NCBI GenBank assembly: GCA_030704615.1
Contig: CM060734.1
Coordinates: forward strand, 15,626,001 to 15,686,000
Direction: 5' to 3'
DNA length: 60,000 nucleotides
DNA from: Takakia lepidozioides
Lineage: Eukaryota; Streptophyta; Takakiopsida; Takakiales; Takakiaceae
Part shown: piece after piece, positions 10,821 through 22,600 of the stretch
How positions within the stretch are numbered: position 1 is the stretch's first letter
Layout: every line of letters starts with the position of its first letter
Translations under genes and position numbers: made by a program
Notes under the pieces: generated by a model
What the model was told of the DNA's origin: nothing
What the model saw: the letters and a program-made list of their open reading frames with translations, nothing else
Databases searched by the model: none

Positions 10821-11101
10821 CACTACAAAAAGCTATCTATTATTTCATTTATGTACATTCATTATACAGACATTCATCCGACATTCATCCCTCATTCATC
10901 CAAGCAGCATCCATATCCGAGCTTGTGATATTGGCCACTCTGCGCAGTAATAGGTCTTCTAAGTCGACTAGACGTCCGCGGTTATAGGTAGGCACGTCCT
11001 CAAGTGTGAGCAAATTTCTGCTCACGAAATTTTCTGCTCACGAGATCTGCTCACACAATACCCCCGCCACTGTCAATCCACCCACACTATTTTTTGTGGT
11101 G
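10821..11101. mobile_element. Possible small non-autonomous CACTA-like element
   Basis: It begins CACTACAAAAAGCTAT and ends with the near-inverse TATTTTTTGTGGTG, giving a terminal inverted repeat of about 12 bases with one or two mismatches and a length of 281 bp. CACTACAAAAA is a classic plant CACTA terminus. The inside carries ATTCATCC repeats and three GCTCACGA-type motifs. No clear 3-bp target duplication is seen. Confidence 0.4.
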
Positions 11102-12200
11102 TTGGCTGACCTGCTTTCCAAGTCCCAAACATGACCTCTTCAATTATCTTCTGCCAGCAACATACCTTCACTCTGGAAACATAATTCACTACGCCACACT
11201 CCCTTGTGATGGCATCCTTCTCTCAATCATTCTCTCTGATAATCAATTATTCACAAAGTTGTCTATACCCCAAGATGGGCCTGCACTGCTACTCAGGCTC
11301 CTTGTACAAAATCTCCAAAGCTCTGACTCGCCAAGCTACTACAGTATTCATGTTAATCATTGCCCGAGGGGCACACCCCCATTTATAGCTCTCAATGTGC
11401 ACACTTTAAAATGTTCCAACCAGGGCTATTACACACACATCAACCAAACGCAAATACTTACCAGACCACCCCATCAAGCCAGCCTCTGGCCAACCCTCCA
11501 TCCAATACCACACCCACCCAGATCACCCTTATCAACATATGCCCCCACCTAACAGACCTACTACACAAATTCACCTAAGACCCCCCCAAATACCACTACC
11601 CCTCACAAAACTCATGCGCCCAACTCATGTGCTCCCTCCTGCCCAGGCTACACCTCACTGAGGGACCTCCAGCATCCCTGCAATACATACATCCAATTCA
11701 TCGACTGACTAACCACAAATATCAAACACCATATCACCATTTACATGGATCCATCCATACCCTACCCAAGATGTGTATAACTCTACCCCCAATGATCACA
11801 CCCAAACTAGTCAACCCCTACTACACACCTTATACCCTGACATATCAATTATGTTATTCACTTGCCCCAACAACACCTCTCATCCACAAAATAACCAAAC
11901 TCATGATGACACCTTCATCCTTACATTACACCCATGCACACAATGGCAACCATATGGTACCCACAACATTCAAGATCTACTCTATACAGCCCTCACCTTC
12001 ATAACAAATATCCCCAGAATTGGTCCCCCCAATAACTGCCATAACCCTCCTTCACTACGATCAGTTCCTATGACAGCCATAAATCCAACTTCCCACACAC
12101 GAATGCTATCGCCCCACCTCAATGCCCCTGCCAATGCCTTCACAACATCATGCCACTGGATTAATTCATGCCAGACCCAACCCATTGCAACATTAGCGCA
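11102..12200 (+). other. C-rich open frames of unknown nature
   Basis: The plus strand is C/A-rich and holds overlapping open frames (11094-11552, 11627-12004, 11773-12267) rich in His, Pro, Thr and Ser. The composition resembles the sense strand of the two LINE copies at 34.6-38.2 and 55.8-58.6 kb, but I could not align any motif. It may be a decayed LINE 5' region or simple compositional bias. Confidence 0.3.
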
Positions 12201-12776
12201 TCAGCCGTCTTTGCCCCACCAAATTACTTGCATACACAAAGCACGAGACCACCCAAGCTGGCTCTGAATAGTGCAAGCCATCCCAAGAGCATTGGCAATC
12301 CGAGTCTCATTCGACTTGTTGGGAGGGTGTTGTCTCTTCACTCTTCCGAATCGCATTGTGGGATGTGCAGAATTGTCCAATCCGTCTCTACTGGACCTCG
12401 CAGTCTGCAATGGCTGGGTCTGAGGAACTGGAAATGGGTGGGCCGGGACGTCTGAGCGTTGCACCATTCGAAATCCTGCTGCAGAATAAACATCCGCCTC
12501 ATTCTGAGAGAGGTTGCAACCCGGTGTAACAGGCCAGACGCCCGGAGGCTCCGGCATTCCCTAAATCCCGTACTTGGGCTTGCCAAATACACAAGTCATT
12601 ATGTCATGCCTAAGGAACCAAAACGTCTGCGTTGTGGTGTGAGAAAATCTGGGAGTCATAAATCTGCCGCTAATGTAGTAACTGCAATGCCCAATCTCCA
12701 CTGCAGCTTGTTGGCAACCCACACTGTCTCGCCGCCACCCCAAAACGAAATCCATACATAAAGGCCAGTACCGCAC
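12201..12776 (-). pseudogene. DDE/SWIM transposon fragment, copy 2
   Basis: Read on the minus strand, this gives TFWFLRHDIMTCVFGKPKYG, MPEPPGVWPV, EADVYSAAGFRMVQRSDVP and NKSNETRIANAL. These match in order the C-terminal part of copy 1 at about 3800-4200 (FWFCRHDIMTCVYGKPKYG, MPEAPPVWPV, AAGFRMVQRTDVP, KRNETRMGNAL). Only this part is present: the SWIM finger and the DDE core are missing, and homology ends near 12777. There is a frame change near 12570. Confidence 0.75.
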
Positions 12777-12995
12777 TTACCCACTCACTGAGCACACTCC
12801 TCCTTCCCACTATCTCTCACGCCTCTCCCTTCCTAGCTTCACTACTCCACCACAACATACCTCCATGCTTGTATTATTCTAAACCAAGTAGCACCCTGAC
12901 CCAAGTTCGTGTCAACAGTAAACACCCTTGTTCAACAGGCTTAGCACCCCATAGGCTGCACATCCTCAACCTCTACACTCTAATGAAAACGGGAT

Positions 12996-13553
12996 ATGGC
13001 CAAGATGAGCAACGAAGAAGAAGGCTCTGCTCAGTTGAGCCCAATTGAAGAAGACGATGAAGTCAGTGACATGCACGTCTCCGATGAGCAATACTTTGCT
13101 GATGACCAAATACTGCAACCCAAATCCGCCCGAGACCAGATAGAGATCACCAACAAAGAGGTCAACTCGCCCCAGGAAATGCGATCATACGAGGCCGATT
13201 TCTCTCCCCAATGAGGAGCCCCTCCGCCTTCAGTATCTAGCATGCCAGCAGGGGCGGTTCACACCAGCCCCAACCTCAAGCAACTTTCCAGCACCATCAA
13301 CAGTGACGAAGGCAGATCACACTCCGAACCCAAGAAATCCAGGCCGCCCCCCCCGTCAAACGAACATCCGCCAATTCTCGAAGGCACTAACTCCCAGCCC
13401 CTGCCGCAACTGTGGATGGGCTCGGGGGGTTGGGCGTTGCTAAACCCCCACCCTTTTGCAGTAGTGTCTGTTGGCAACTTTGAAACCTTAATGTCACCCC
13501 ATAGAGTGGATGATGGAGTGGATATGATCCTGCATCAAAGTTTACTGCACTAA
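12996..13553 (+). CDS. Hypothetical acidic, Pro/Ser-rich ORF with one stop
   Basis: One frame runs from ATG 12996 to TAA 13553, interrupted by a single TGA at 13212-13214. The N-terminal 70 residues are acidic (SNEEEGSAQLSPIEEDDEVS); after the stop comes a Pro/Ser-rich stretch with KKSRPPPPSNEHPP. No domain is recognised. It sits between a transposon fragment and the CACTA element, so it could be a leftover Gag- or ORF1-like segment. The TGA could derive from CGA (Arg). Confidence 0.35.
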
Positions 13554-13599
13554 CAGAGGGGTGAAGGATTTGGGTCCTCAATGATTTGCACAGAGCATG

Positions 13600-14430
13600 T
13601 TTCTCAAAGTTGAATATATAATGAGTGAGAGAGCCTAGGGACAAGTCTGCCAGGCATGCCTGGTTCAGTAGTTTATCTGTCAACCTTCAACTAACCTATG
13701 CTGCATCAACATGTTTTCATGATGTCACCCATTGCTATTTTGCAAATGTCCACCACCCATCGTGCAAACCCTTGACCAAGATAATTAATTGACGTGAGCA
13801 GCAGTCCTGGGAAATATTCCATAATGTTACAAAGATCTGACATTCCAAAGCCTAGGTTCTTATTCACAAATAAGAAAAATGTAGATAATGGACACATTGT
13901 TTGCCTTGCTTGAAACATGAGATTATTGTTGGCATTATAGCCCTGATACAACCAGCAAAATAGCCAACAAGAGATGACAAGCTAGCTGCCATGCACATGA
14001 TTGAGAAGTGGGGGCTCAGTTTTTTCTCTATGGTGGCTACGCCGCATTGGGGTTGAGAGTGGTTAGAGATTTACGAGAGCGCATATTCTAGGAGCAAGGA
14101 CAGCCACACATCCTATTCCCATGCCATAGTGTTGTGGAGCCCTTGGCATCCAAATGGAAATTGGACTCCTGGACCCATACTTCCAATTTTTCCATACCTG
14201 CCAACTCCGTGTTGATTCAGCATGACTCTGCTGCAGCTGCAAGACAGCTGGAATGAGTGACCAAAGAACTATCCTCAAACGCACAAGGAGGCATCTGTAC
14301 CTGTGACCATGACAAAACATGTGCACCGTGTGTCGAATCATTTGGAGCAGCAGGGGAGTCACCATAGTTACTGTTGGCTCCTTCTTCTTCTTTGTCAGCC
14401 GAGTCAATTCTTGGACCTCACTGGGCCTGT
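13600..14430 (-). other. 3' part of the CACTA unit, no clear exon
   Basis: Downstream of the last recognised exon. A Ser/Ala-rich frame near 14.2-14.4 kb on the minus strand could be a further exon, but no motif supports it. Confidence 0.3.
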
Positions 14431-15039
14431 CTACTTATGTGACTTTTGTGTCTTCAAACCAGCAGCCTGTGTATTCTTTGCTGTAGACACCCGTGCCTTG
14501 ACTGGTACAATGGGTTTTTTGGGCTTCTTTCTAGGGGAATGTCCATCATGGTTGTCTTTTGCAACCTGCTGGTTACACTTTTTCAAGACAGGTGGTGGTG
14601 ACAAAGCATCATCTTGCATAGCCGTATCCAAATAATTGTCAGGAACATATTGGGAGTACGGGTCCTCACTGACCATCTCATGGTCTGATTCATCACCTGT
14701 GCTTAACAGTCTCCTCACCAACTTGGGATGAGATCTACCAGGGGATACCATGGGCACATCTGCAGGTTTCAGATGAGTCTCAATTTGCGTATACTGTGGA
14801 TTCTGCTGATGGTGTACTCCAACTCCCAATTGAGCTGTGTAATAGTTAGGCTTAGAGTTTGGAGATATCACCTCCATCCCACAACCACTTGGCTTCTTCA
14901 TTATGGCAGCCAGCTCAATGCTCGCAACGGATGGGCTCAGTAGAGATGATCTGTTAGCTCCCACATGAGAGCATACCCAAGCTATGATATGATCATTAGC
15001 CAAGAATGAAATTGAAGTACGGGTTGGGTCTGCTCCCAC
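14431..15039 (-). pseudogene. CACTA element, fourth exon (unknown basic protein part)
   Basis: A 202-residue open frame on the same strand as the transposase exons. It is hydrophilic and ends in a basic tail (KKPKKPIVPVKARVSTAKN). It follows the DUF4216 exon. In plant CACTA elements this position often holds a coiled-coil or second-gene segment, but I recognise no domain. Its exact 5' splice site is not determined. Confidence 0.45.
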
Positions 15040-15136
15040 CCCATAGTCAATGAGACAATTAAATGAGAATGTGACCCTGATAGGACTACAAATAGAAAGT
15101 CAAAATGGACTCCAGCACATACTATCAAGCCAACAT

Positions 15137-15405
15137 GACGCTATTGCCCTTTTACCAGGAATCATCTTCCTCGCTCCTACATTCACAAGGAAAATAACCG
15201 CAACAAGTGGATGCTGCAGCACAGGATGTCCGCTGATTTGGGACTCAAAATGCGCCTCAGTGTGCCACTCAAAATGTCATATAATGCATATGTCATTTTA
15301 CCAGGCCAGTGGCTGAAGCACAGGGTGTCCAGTGATTTGGAACTGAAAATGTCACTCAGTGTGTCAGTTAAAATGTCAACATGACGCTATTGTCCTTTTA
15401 CCAGA
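15137..15405 (-). repeat. Triplicated exon-end/donor segment inside the CACTA gene
   Basis: On the minus strand, the end of the DUF4216 exon with its donor (ATCTG then GTAAAAGGACAATAGCGTCA) recurs at about 15137-15175 (TCCTG then GTAAAAGGGCAATAGCGTCA), and a shorter match lies at about 15290-15310. Between them GCACAG(G)(A/G)TGTCC-TGATTTGG and CTCAGTGTG-CA-T-AAAATGTC blocks also repeat. The donor site is thus present two or three times in tandem. Confidence 0.6.
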
Positions 15406-16379
15406 TGTAGTCATCTTCATCGCTACTACTTTCACTACACTCATGGTCAGTGTTGCAATCCTCACTATCTCGGTGCCATGGTTCGTCCCTTCGTGGCGGC
15501 CTCATCATAGCAATAGTAGCCATCTCAGCTTCGGTAAGGGTCGTTGAAGGTCCAAATTCTGTGTTGGGATTCACATCCTCCAATGCCTCCGCCACTTGCA
15601 TCCTTACGCATGACTCATTCTCACCCAAGCTGACACCAGTGACATCATGTACCACGCGCCGTGAGCGCGGCTCCTTCTGAAGTACTACTTTCCAGTTACC
15701 AGCGTTGGAGGGCTCATCTGCAAAAAAAACTTGCTCGACTTGCCATGGAAATGTGAATGGTTCATCTCCCGGTGGCAACATGCGATCGAAGTCCACGAGT
15801 AGGAAACCATACTCATCCTTCTTCATGGTGCGGTTGCGACCTGTCAAGCTTGCTCTGACCCATTCACATATGAATACTACAGGAGTGACAGCACCATACT
15901 GAAGCTGTAAAATTTCACGAACAACACCGACATATTGCAGCTGGTTCATGACAGGGTTACCATCCACACCCCTTCCCGTTGACTCTTCGGCAAAAATCTG
16001 TGCAACCCCAGAGTCGAATGTGACATGGTAATCAACCACACCTGTTTCCACCACTCTGTAGTGATTTCCGTATGCCCACATCGACCGAAATGAACGAGCA
16101 ACAAACCCTGGTGGCTTACACAGATGACGAATATTTGCATCATACGCTGCTCCTCTTGAAACAACATTTTGTACTGCCGACTGTATCCACATATGAAAAG
16201 CAGGCAAAGGCAACATGTTTTCGGGGTATGGAACGGTGCGTTGGTGTGCATTTCTCCCTTGGGTGGTGTATGTGGCTCGAAATTCGGCTCTGGCTGATTC
16301 TATGGTGGCCTTCTCAATATCATAAAGTCTGGTCATACTCAATTCACACTTAGTCAGGACCATAGTATGTACAAAGAGG
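15402..16379 (-). pseudogene. CACTA transposase gene, DUF4216 exon
   Basis: About 325 residues. The acceptor TTTTCACTCAG ends at 16380 and the donor GTAAAAG begins at 15401, so the exon is 16379-15402. It contains SAVQNVVSRGAAYDANIRHL, VARSFRSMWAYGNHYRVVET, YVGVVREILQLQYG, VVFICEWVRASLTGRNRTMK and QVEQVFFADEPSNAGNWKVV, the usual DUF4216 order (yygvl-eIlel-Y, W-d---r, qV-qvfY--D). It ends in an acidic Ser/Asp tail (SESSSDEDDYIW). The frame is open throughout. Its role in transposition is unknown. Confidence 0.85.
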
Positions 16380-16468
16380 CTGAGTGAAAATTGAGAATGC
16401 GCCAATTTTGTGTCCGGAAATGGTTCCCAGAGTTAGCATGTGAAGCCAAATAAATGATGTATACTTAC

Positions 16469-17361
16469 CTCACAAACGGTCTCATGCACGCCGTGTTGTG
16501 AAGCACATAGTCGTGTGCACTAGCCCGAAGCTCAGCCGACAGTTTCCTTGGAGTTCCAAAGCCCTCTAATACTTCTCCCGCAACACTTTCTTCGTTGCAA
16601 TCCCAGACCCTTCTACGAGTTCCTGGAAATGCAGCTATGTACTCTGTGAGGAGGCCAAGAGCCTCATCAAGAGAATACCTCCTGGCCATGCAACCTTCTG
16701 GCCGGGCATAGCTCTTCACATATCCCTTCAAATTTTTCATGTACCTCTCGATGGGGTACATCCAACGCGAACTAACAGGACCACAAACCTCCAATTCATT
16801 CACAAGGCGTAGCACAAGGTGGGTCATGAGATCGAAGAATGAGGGGGGAAACTCTTTCTCCAACAAACAAAGCGTTACAACCACATCCTCCTTCAGGGCT
16901 GGTAGTTCCTCGGGATCCACTTTCATGCACAATGCGCGAAATACACGAGATAGCTTCATGATTGCGAGCCTTGGACCTTTGCCCAACAAACCTCGAATGC
17001 GCAAAGGTAGAACTTGTTGCATCAGTAGATGGTAGTCATGACTCTTCATGTGTGAAAGCTTGTTCTTAGCAATATGCTTCTTAAATGAAGCACCATACCC
17101 TGTTGGTGTCTTTAGAGCACCCAAAGTTGCATAGAAGGTAGTAGTTTCCTGTCGATTCAACACGTAAGGAGCCTGCGGCTTCACCAACTTCCTGCCATCT
17201 CCGGGGTGGGGTTTTAACCATAAGTGAGGTCATATGCCCTCATTCTCCATGTCCTTCCTGCTCGTTACTGTGTCCTTTTCCCCCAATATGGTGCGCAATA
17301 TGTTTTCACAAATGTTTTTTTCACAGTGCATAACATCAAGGGTATACCGTATCAACAAATC
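16469..17361 (-). pseudogene. CACTA transposase gene, TNP2 end and DUF4218 exon
   Basis: The acceptor TGATTTCAG ends at 17362 and the donor GTAAGT begins at 16468. The exon starts with YTLDVMHCEKNICENILRTI, the conserved end of TNP2, then a TGA near 17230 replaces Arg. DUF4218 follows: KSHDYHLLMQQVLPLRIRGL, FPPSFFDLMTHLVLRLVNEL, GPVSSRWMYPIERYMKNLKG and YARPEGCMARRYSLDEALGL. Both domains belong to the plant CACTA transposase gene. The single TGA and the frameshift in the previous exon inactivate it. Confidence 0.85.
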
Positions 17362-17670
17362 CTGAAATCATGGAACCACCATCAATATGGTATACTTTGA
17401 TGGTAAAGCCAAGAGATGACATCTTAATAATGGGAAAAGGAAGAAACCAGCCTTGCATGCTGCAGATAGTATCCAGAGAGACAAAAGCCAGACATTTTCA
17501 TGGAAACAACCATATTGCTGCTACATGTGCCATACATAGGCGACTCCAAACTTGCTTCATGCAATTTGCATTAGGCTGAAATCTAAGTCGTGTGTGATGA
17601 TCCTTACAACTGTATCCATGCAACTATGAAATCAGCCCTGCCAACAAACAAACAATGAAGACATACCCAC

Positions 17671-19100
17671 CTTCCAATATGGCAGGTTCCAAAGGATCGA
17701 CCTTCGCTTCATGCCATGGGATTTGGCAGGGCACACATTCCGGCGACGGCTGCCAAATGTTTCCATGAACCTCTCGTTTCCTCCGCATTTTGGAGCTGAT
17801 CCACAGTGGATACTTGGGGGGGGGGGGGGGTTGTCTGTGATCGGAGGCTCCATTGAAGTGGTTGCGATTGCGTCTATATGGATGGCCCGCTGGTAAGAAT
17901 TTTCTGTGCCCCTGGTACACCATTTTGCTCAGTGCACTGGAGTGCCTGGCATCAAGATTGGGCCCGCACATGGGACAAGCCTTGTAGCCCCCAACTGCAC
18001 ACCCTGCTAGCATGGCATATGCAGGATAGTCATGTACTGACCACATCAGAATGGCTCTCATGACAAAGGTCCTTGATCCTTCATTGCCAGATGCATCATT
18101 AGCCCTAACACCTTCCCACAACATGGTCAGCTCATCCACCAGAGGCTGCAAGAACACATCCGCATTGGTCTTCTTCACGGATGTCGGCCCTGGAATTAAG
18201 AGTGTCAACATCATAAAAAAAAGGCTTTGTGCTCAGCCAAGGAGGAAGGTTGTAGTTCATGAGCAAGACTGGCCACGTAGACCATTTTGTTGATTTATCA
18301 CCAAAGGGATTGATACCATCCCATGCCAGACCTAGTCGCAAGTTGCGAGGTTCAGCTGCAAAAGCAGGCCATGTATCGTCAATGTATTTCCATGCAAGGC
18401 TGTCAGGCGGGTGTCTCATCTTCCCATCTTGACTTTGGTTCTCCATGTGCCACACCATAAGCTTAGATATCTCCTTGCACTTGTACATGCGCTGCAGCCG
18501 GGGAATCACGGGGAAATGCCGCAAGACCTTCTGTGGAACCAACATCTTCATGCCAGGGATGTACCGAGGCGCCCCACATTTAGGGCAAGATGGTGCATCC
18601 TGCAGATCTCCCCTATATAGCACACATCCCTTCTCACAAGCATGGATGCTATTGTAATTAAGCCCAGCTTTTGTTATAAGTTTCTTCGCTTTGTAATGAG
18701 ATTTGGGCAAAAAGTTCCCTTTAGGCAATAGATGTCCGTGAAAAAGTTTCAGAAGCTCATCCATCGCTGCGTTTGTGACACCATGAGTAGCACTAACATT
18801 GAACAAAAGCAACGTCGCACTCAAGCAGCTCGTGGGGCAGCCAACATACAGAGGTGGTTGCTTGATGCTGAAATTGGAAAGCAGCACCGTCATCCCCATC
18901 CCCATGACTTTGTCCATCATGATGCCGCTCGTCTTCTCCAAGCCCTTCATCCTCATTAATGGTGCTTTGCACATTATCTGCAACTTCAAATGTTTCCTGC
19001 AACATGCGAATGATGTCGACGTCGGGGTCTAGATTCTCTCCACCACAAACAGGAACAGGGCTAATCTGTCTTTCCACATCATCCTCAGGGGATAAAAGAT
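17671..19100 (-). pseudogene. CACTA transposase gene, TNP2 exon (frameshifted)
   Basis: Zinc-like CEKGCVLYRGD and CPKCGAPRYIPG, then LRLGLAWDGINPFG, STWPVLLMNYNLPPWLSTKP, LTLLIPGPTS, DVFLQPLVDELTMLWEGV, MRAILMWSVHDYPAYAMLAG and YKACPMCGP give the TNP2 (Transposase_21) order. The frame changes at the run of eight A on the plus strand (18212-18219), between STKPFF and MMLTLLIPGP; a further change lies near 18840. The exon ends at ILEG before donor GTGGGT (17670). The 17362-17670 intron is 309 bp. Confidence 0.85.
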
Positions 19101-20365
19101 TTAACAGAAATCTTTGATAAGAGTTGGCATGGAACACCAAGAGCAGGAACTCCAGTTTCTGAAACTGAAGATGAGGTGGCAAAGCCAACAGAGAGTTCAA
19201 ACTCTCCAACACTATTACAAAACAGTTACATGAGTGAAGAAGAAGAAGCCCAAGGGCAGAACTTAGAAGATGAAAACAGAGAGAAGAAATTGGAAGATGA
19301 GGAGTATGAAGAAGTAGACCCAACAGCTGAGGTTGAGACTACAACCAAGACATCCCAACCCGTTGGACCTAGATCAAGTGGAGCACTTGGATCACAGGCC
19401 AACGAAGGTGTCGGCTCAGAGGGATTAGGCGGAAGACCTGGATCTGGCTCTGGGGGGACAGGGAGTGTGGAAAGTAGTGCAACTGAGGCTGGGAATACTG
19501 TGAATATAGTAAGGCCAGGAGCAGGAAGTGCTCAGGGGCCAGTACTTGGTGGAAGAACCACCACAACTACTAGAGGTCCTCGAGGACCAGTATCAGCCAA
19601 AGGGCCAACACCTGCAGGAGGGCAGGGGGTAGGGCCACAGATGGCGTTACAACCAACACGAGCAAAACCACTTTTTCCAATATATTCAGGAAAAGGGGAT
19701 CCTGATGTACACATTAGCCAATTCGAGCACATGTGTATAGTGAACAATGAGAATGGCGATGATGCCAAGATGAGACTGTTTCCGTGTTCACTTATAAAGA
19801 AAACCAGTGAATGGTATGCAAGATTCCCTGATAATCATTTCCTAACCTGGAATGGCTTGAGTACAGCGTTCCGAAATAGGTTCAGGACCAGTAAAACTGA
19901 GGATGAAGTGTATGGAAGTTTACAACAGTTGAAGCAAAAGAAGCATGAAACTGTTGAAGAGTATATGGAGAAGATGGAGCTGATGATGAAAAAGCTGGCA
20001 GCTGTACCAACACCAGGGCTACAGAAGGCTTGGTTTGTGAATGGACTAAGACCAGAGCTGCAAAAGAAAGTGGACATGTTACCCCACAATACAGTGGAGG
20101 AGGCATTTGAAACAGCAAACAGAATTGAGCAATTGGGAATGCTCAGGAGAGAGAAAAGAGATGAAGAAGACTCAGAGGATGAGTCAGATGAGGAAGAAGA
20201 ATTGGAATAGAAGAGGAAGAGTAAAAAGAAGGAAAAGTTGAAGAGAGAAAATTATGAGAAAAGATTAGAAGAAATCTTGAAAAAGTATGCCACAGAGGCT
20301 GCAACCCATTAGAGGAAGGGTGTTTGGTGTGCAAAATGCCAGAATGAAGGCCACACCACCACTGA
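19086..20365 (+). pseudogene. Gag (element C)
   Basis: The frame is open from at least 19086 to TAG 20208-20210, goes on to TAG 20310-20312 and then to the first zinc knuckle CAKCQNEGHTTTEC, after which it shifts. The first 100 residues are acidic, then Gly/Ser/Thr-rich. The capsid-like retrotransposon gag domain starts at about LFPIYSGKGDPDVHISQFEH and contains TSEWYARFPDNHFLTWNGLS and LQQLKQKKHETVEEYMEKME. The first in-frame ATG upstream is not visible, so the 5' end is probably truncated or joined by the CACTA boundary. Gag would form the particle. Confidence 0.8.
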
Positions 20366-22600
20366 ATGCCACATGAGGAGAAACATTGCACTATCTGTAA
20401 AATGGATAACCATTCTACTGAGAATTGTTACTACAACAGAATGATAGCAGCAAGAGAACCTAGACAAGTAAGGGTGCATCAAGTGCAGCCCCAGCCAAGA
20501 AGAAACAATGATGAGGACCACTTTGGTAGGTCTGGTGGTTATAACAATGGCATGGAAAGGAGAGGTAATCCAAGAGGGAATTACCAAGGAAATCCCAGAG
20601 GCAACTATCAGGGTAATTATAGGGGAAATTACCAGCCAGGGAATCAGGATTACAAAAATAATCCCAGAACAAACCAAGGGCGAGGACCCAATGGAGAAGA
20701 ACTGTGTTACTATTGTAATCAGGCAGGACATCGCAAGGCGGCTTGTCCATTCTGGATCAGAGACCAGAATGAGATGAGAGCTCCTGTGAATGAGGGGCCA
20801 GTAGTGGCAGCCCACATGGTTAAGCCATGTGTTGTACCGGAAGTAAGTACAATGATAGTAACCAGAAGCAAAGCCAAATTAATACCTCCAGTGGAAGAGG
20901 AAGTGGATGATAATGAAGATGGTAGTGATGTGCCTGAAGATGATGAGGCTTGGAGAGATGAGAAAGAACTGCATAAAGAAGTGGCGGATACCATAAGGGA
21001 AATGCAGAAGAGTACTGATATTCCCATGGCAGATTCCTCAGACTCTGAAAGAGAAGAAGAAGTCAGTGAGGAAGAAGGAAAGAAGGAAGCTGCAGAAGTG
21101 CAGGGTAGGGAAGGGACTTTGGCTGAAGTGATATGCCAGTCCAAAGTTGAAATTACCATTGGACAGCTATTGACTGTGGCACCTTATTGTAGACACAGGC
21201 TGTACCAAGCAATCAATAGGATTGCCCATGTGACAGAGAATACAGGCCTGAACAACAAGGTGACCAGTTATAATGTGAAGCCAGAAGGGCAAGAAGCGGT
21301 CATGGACTTTGATGATTCTATGCCAGTAATCCAATTGAGAATTGGAAGCACAGAGTTAACTGATGTTTTGATAGATGGAGGCTCTGGAGTGAATATCATG
21401 ACAGACCAATTGAGACAGAAGCTTGGTCTAAATAACATGAAACCAGCCCCATTTACAGTAACAATGGCAGATCAAAGGAGTGTTCAGCCATTGGGATTGA
21501 TAAGAGGAGTTAAGATACAGATTCAAAAGATGATTTTTAATATCACAGTAACTGTACTAAAAATGGATGAAGTCATGGAAGCTTATTCCTTATTGCTGGG
21601 TCGACCATGGCTGAAACAGGTCAGGGTATCCCATGACTGGAATTCACAGTTACTAACTGTGCAGGATGGGTTGCACAAGATACAAATCACCACTCAGAAA
21701 TCTAAAAGACTATCGGCTACAAGAAGACCAAGAGGAGTCAGAGAGTATGATTGGAAAGAAGGACTGGATGAGGAGCATGAAGCTACCTTGTTCGCTGCAC
21801 ACCCAGAGTGGGAGCAGGTTGCAGAGATGCAATTGGAAGGCCTCAGTTATTTAAAAAATATATGCTGTGGAGTAGTGACAGCAATACCAATGGAGGGGGA
21901 ACCGAGCAGTTACCCACCACATTTCTATGAAGAAAAGGAGGGAGAGATGGAAATCCTAGAGGAACCAGCCACTATAAGTTTACAGGATGAAGTAGTGACT
22001 GGTTGGACAATCACAGCTGATGAGCAAGTGAGAGAAGTAAATGTGGGAACTGAGGAGAAACCAAGGATGGTGAAAGTAGGGGCGGATTTGGAGCCAGAAT
22101 TCTTTGAGGAAGCTAAGAGTCTGTTCATCAAATACAGAGATGTATTTGCTTGGGGCTATGAGGATCTGAAAGGGATACCACCTGAGATCTATCAACATAA
22201 AATTGAACTGGAACCAGGTTCAGTACCAATCAAACAAGCAAGATACAGAATGAATCCCAACTATGCACAGAAGGTTGGAGAAGAGATCAAAAAGTTGGCG
22301 GAGGCTAAGTTTATATACCCGATAGAGTATACGACTTGGTTGTCACCCATTGTGATAGTTCCTAAGAAGAATGGGAAACTAAGAGTTTGTGTGAACTACA
22401 AGAAGCTGAATGCTTGTACAAAGAAAGACCCTTTCCCTTTACCATTCACAGAAGCAGTATTGGACAATGTGGCAGGCCATGAGATGTACTCATTCATGGA
22501 TGGTTTCAGTGGATATAATCAAGTGCAAGTGGCAGAAGAAGACCAGGGAAAGACAGCTTTCATCACAGACTGGGGTGCTTATGCCTTTTGGACTTTATAA
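20366..22600 (+). pseudogene. Zinc knuckles, protease and N-terminal RT (element C)
   Basis: This 744-residue open frame holds knuckle 2 (CTICKMDNHSTENC), an Arg/Asn/Gly-rich stretch with repeated NPRGNYQG, and knuckle 3 (CYYCNQAGHRKAAC). An acidic linker follows, then the protease (TDVLIDGGSGVNIMTD, where the usual DTG or DSG reads DGG), and RT motifs WLSPIVIVPKKNGKLRVCVN, FPLPFTEAVLDNVAG and MDGFSGYNQVQVAEEDQGKT. It breaks at GAYAFWTL; RT goes on in another frame from MPFGLYNAP. The DGG in the protease may also be a mutation. Confidence 0.85.

Larger units (their letters stand above)
13548..19100 (-). mobile_element. CACTA (En/Spm) transposon, defective
   Basis: Minus-strand exons encode the standard plant CACTA gene: TNP2 transposase (19.1-17.67 kb), DUF4218 (17.36-16.47 kb) and DUF4216 (16.38-15.40 kb), then an extra exon (15.04-14.43 kb). 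The introns have recognisable GT and AG ends. A CACTAACAGAGGGG sequence at 13548 might be one terminus, but no matching TAGTG terminus was seen at the other end, where Ty3 element C begins at about 19.1 kb. Frameshifts and a TGA show it is inactive. Confidence 0.85.

Noticed and set aside
19500-19515. TAGTG at about 19485 as the second CACTA terminus
   Set aside because: It lies inside the open Gag frame of element C and has no inverted match to 13548.
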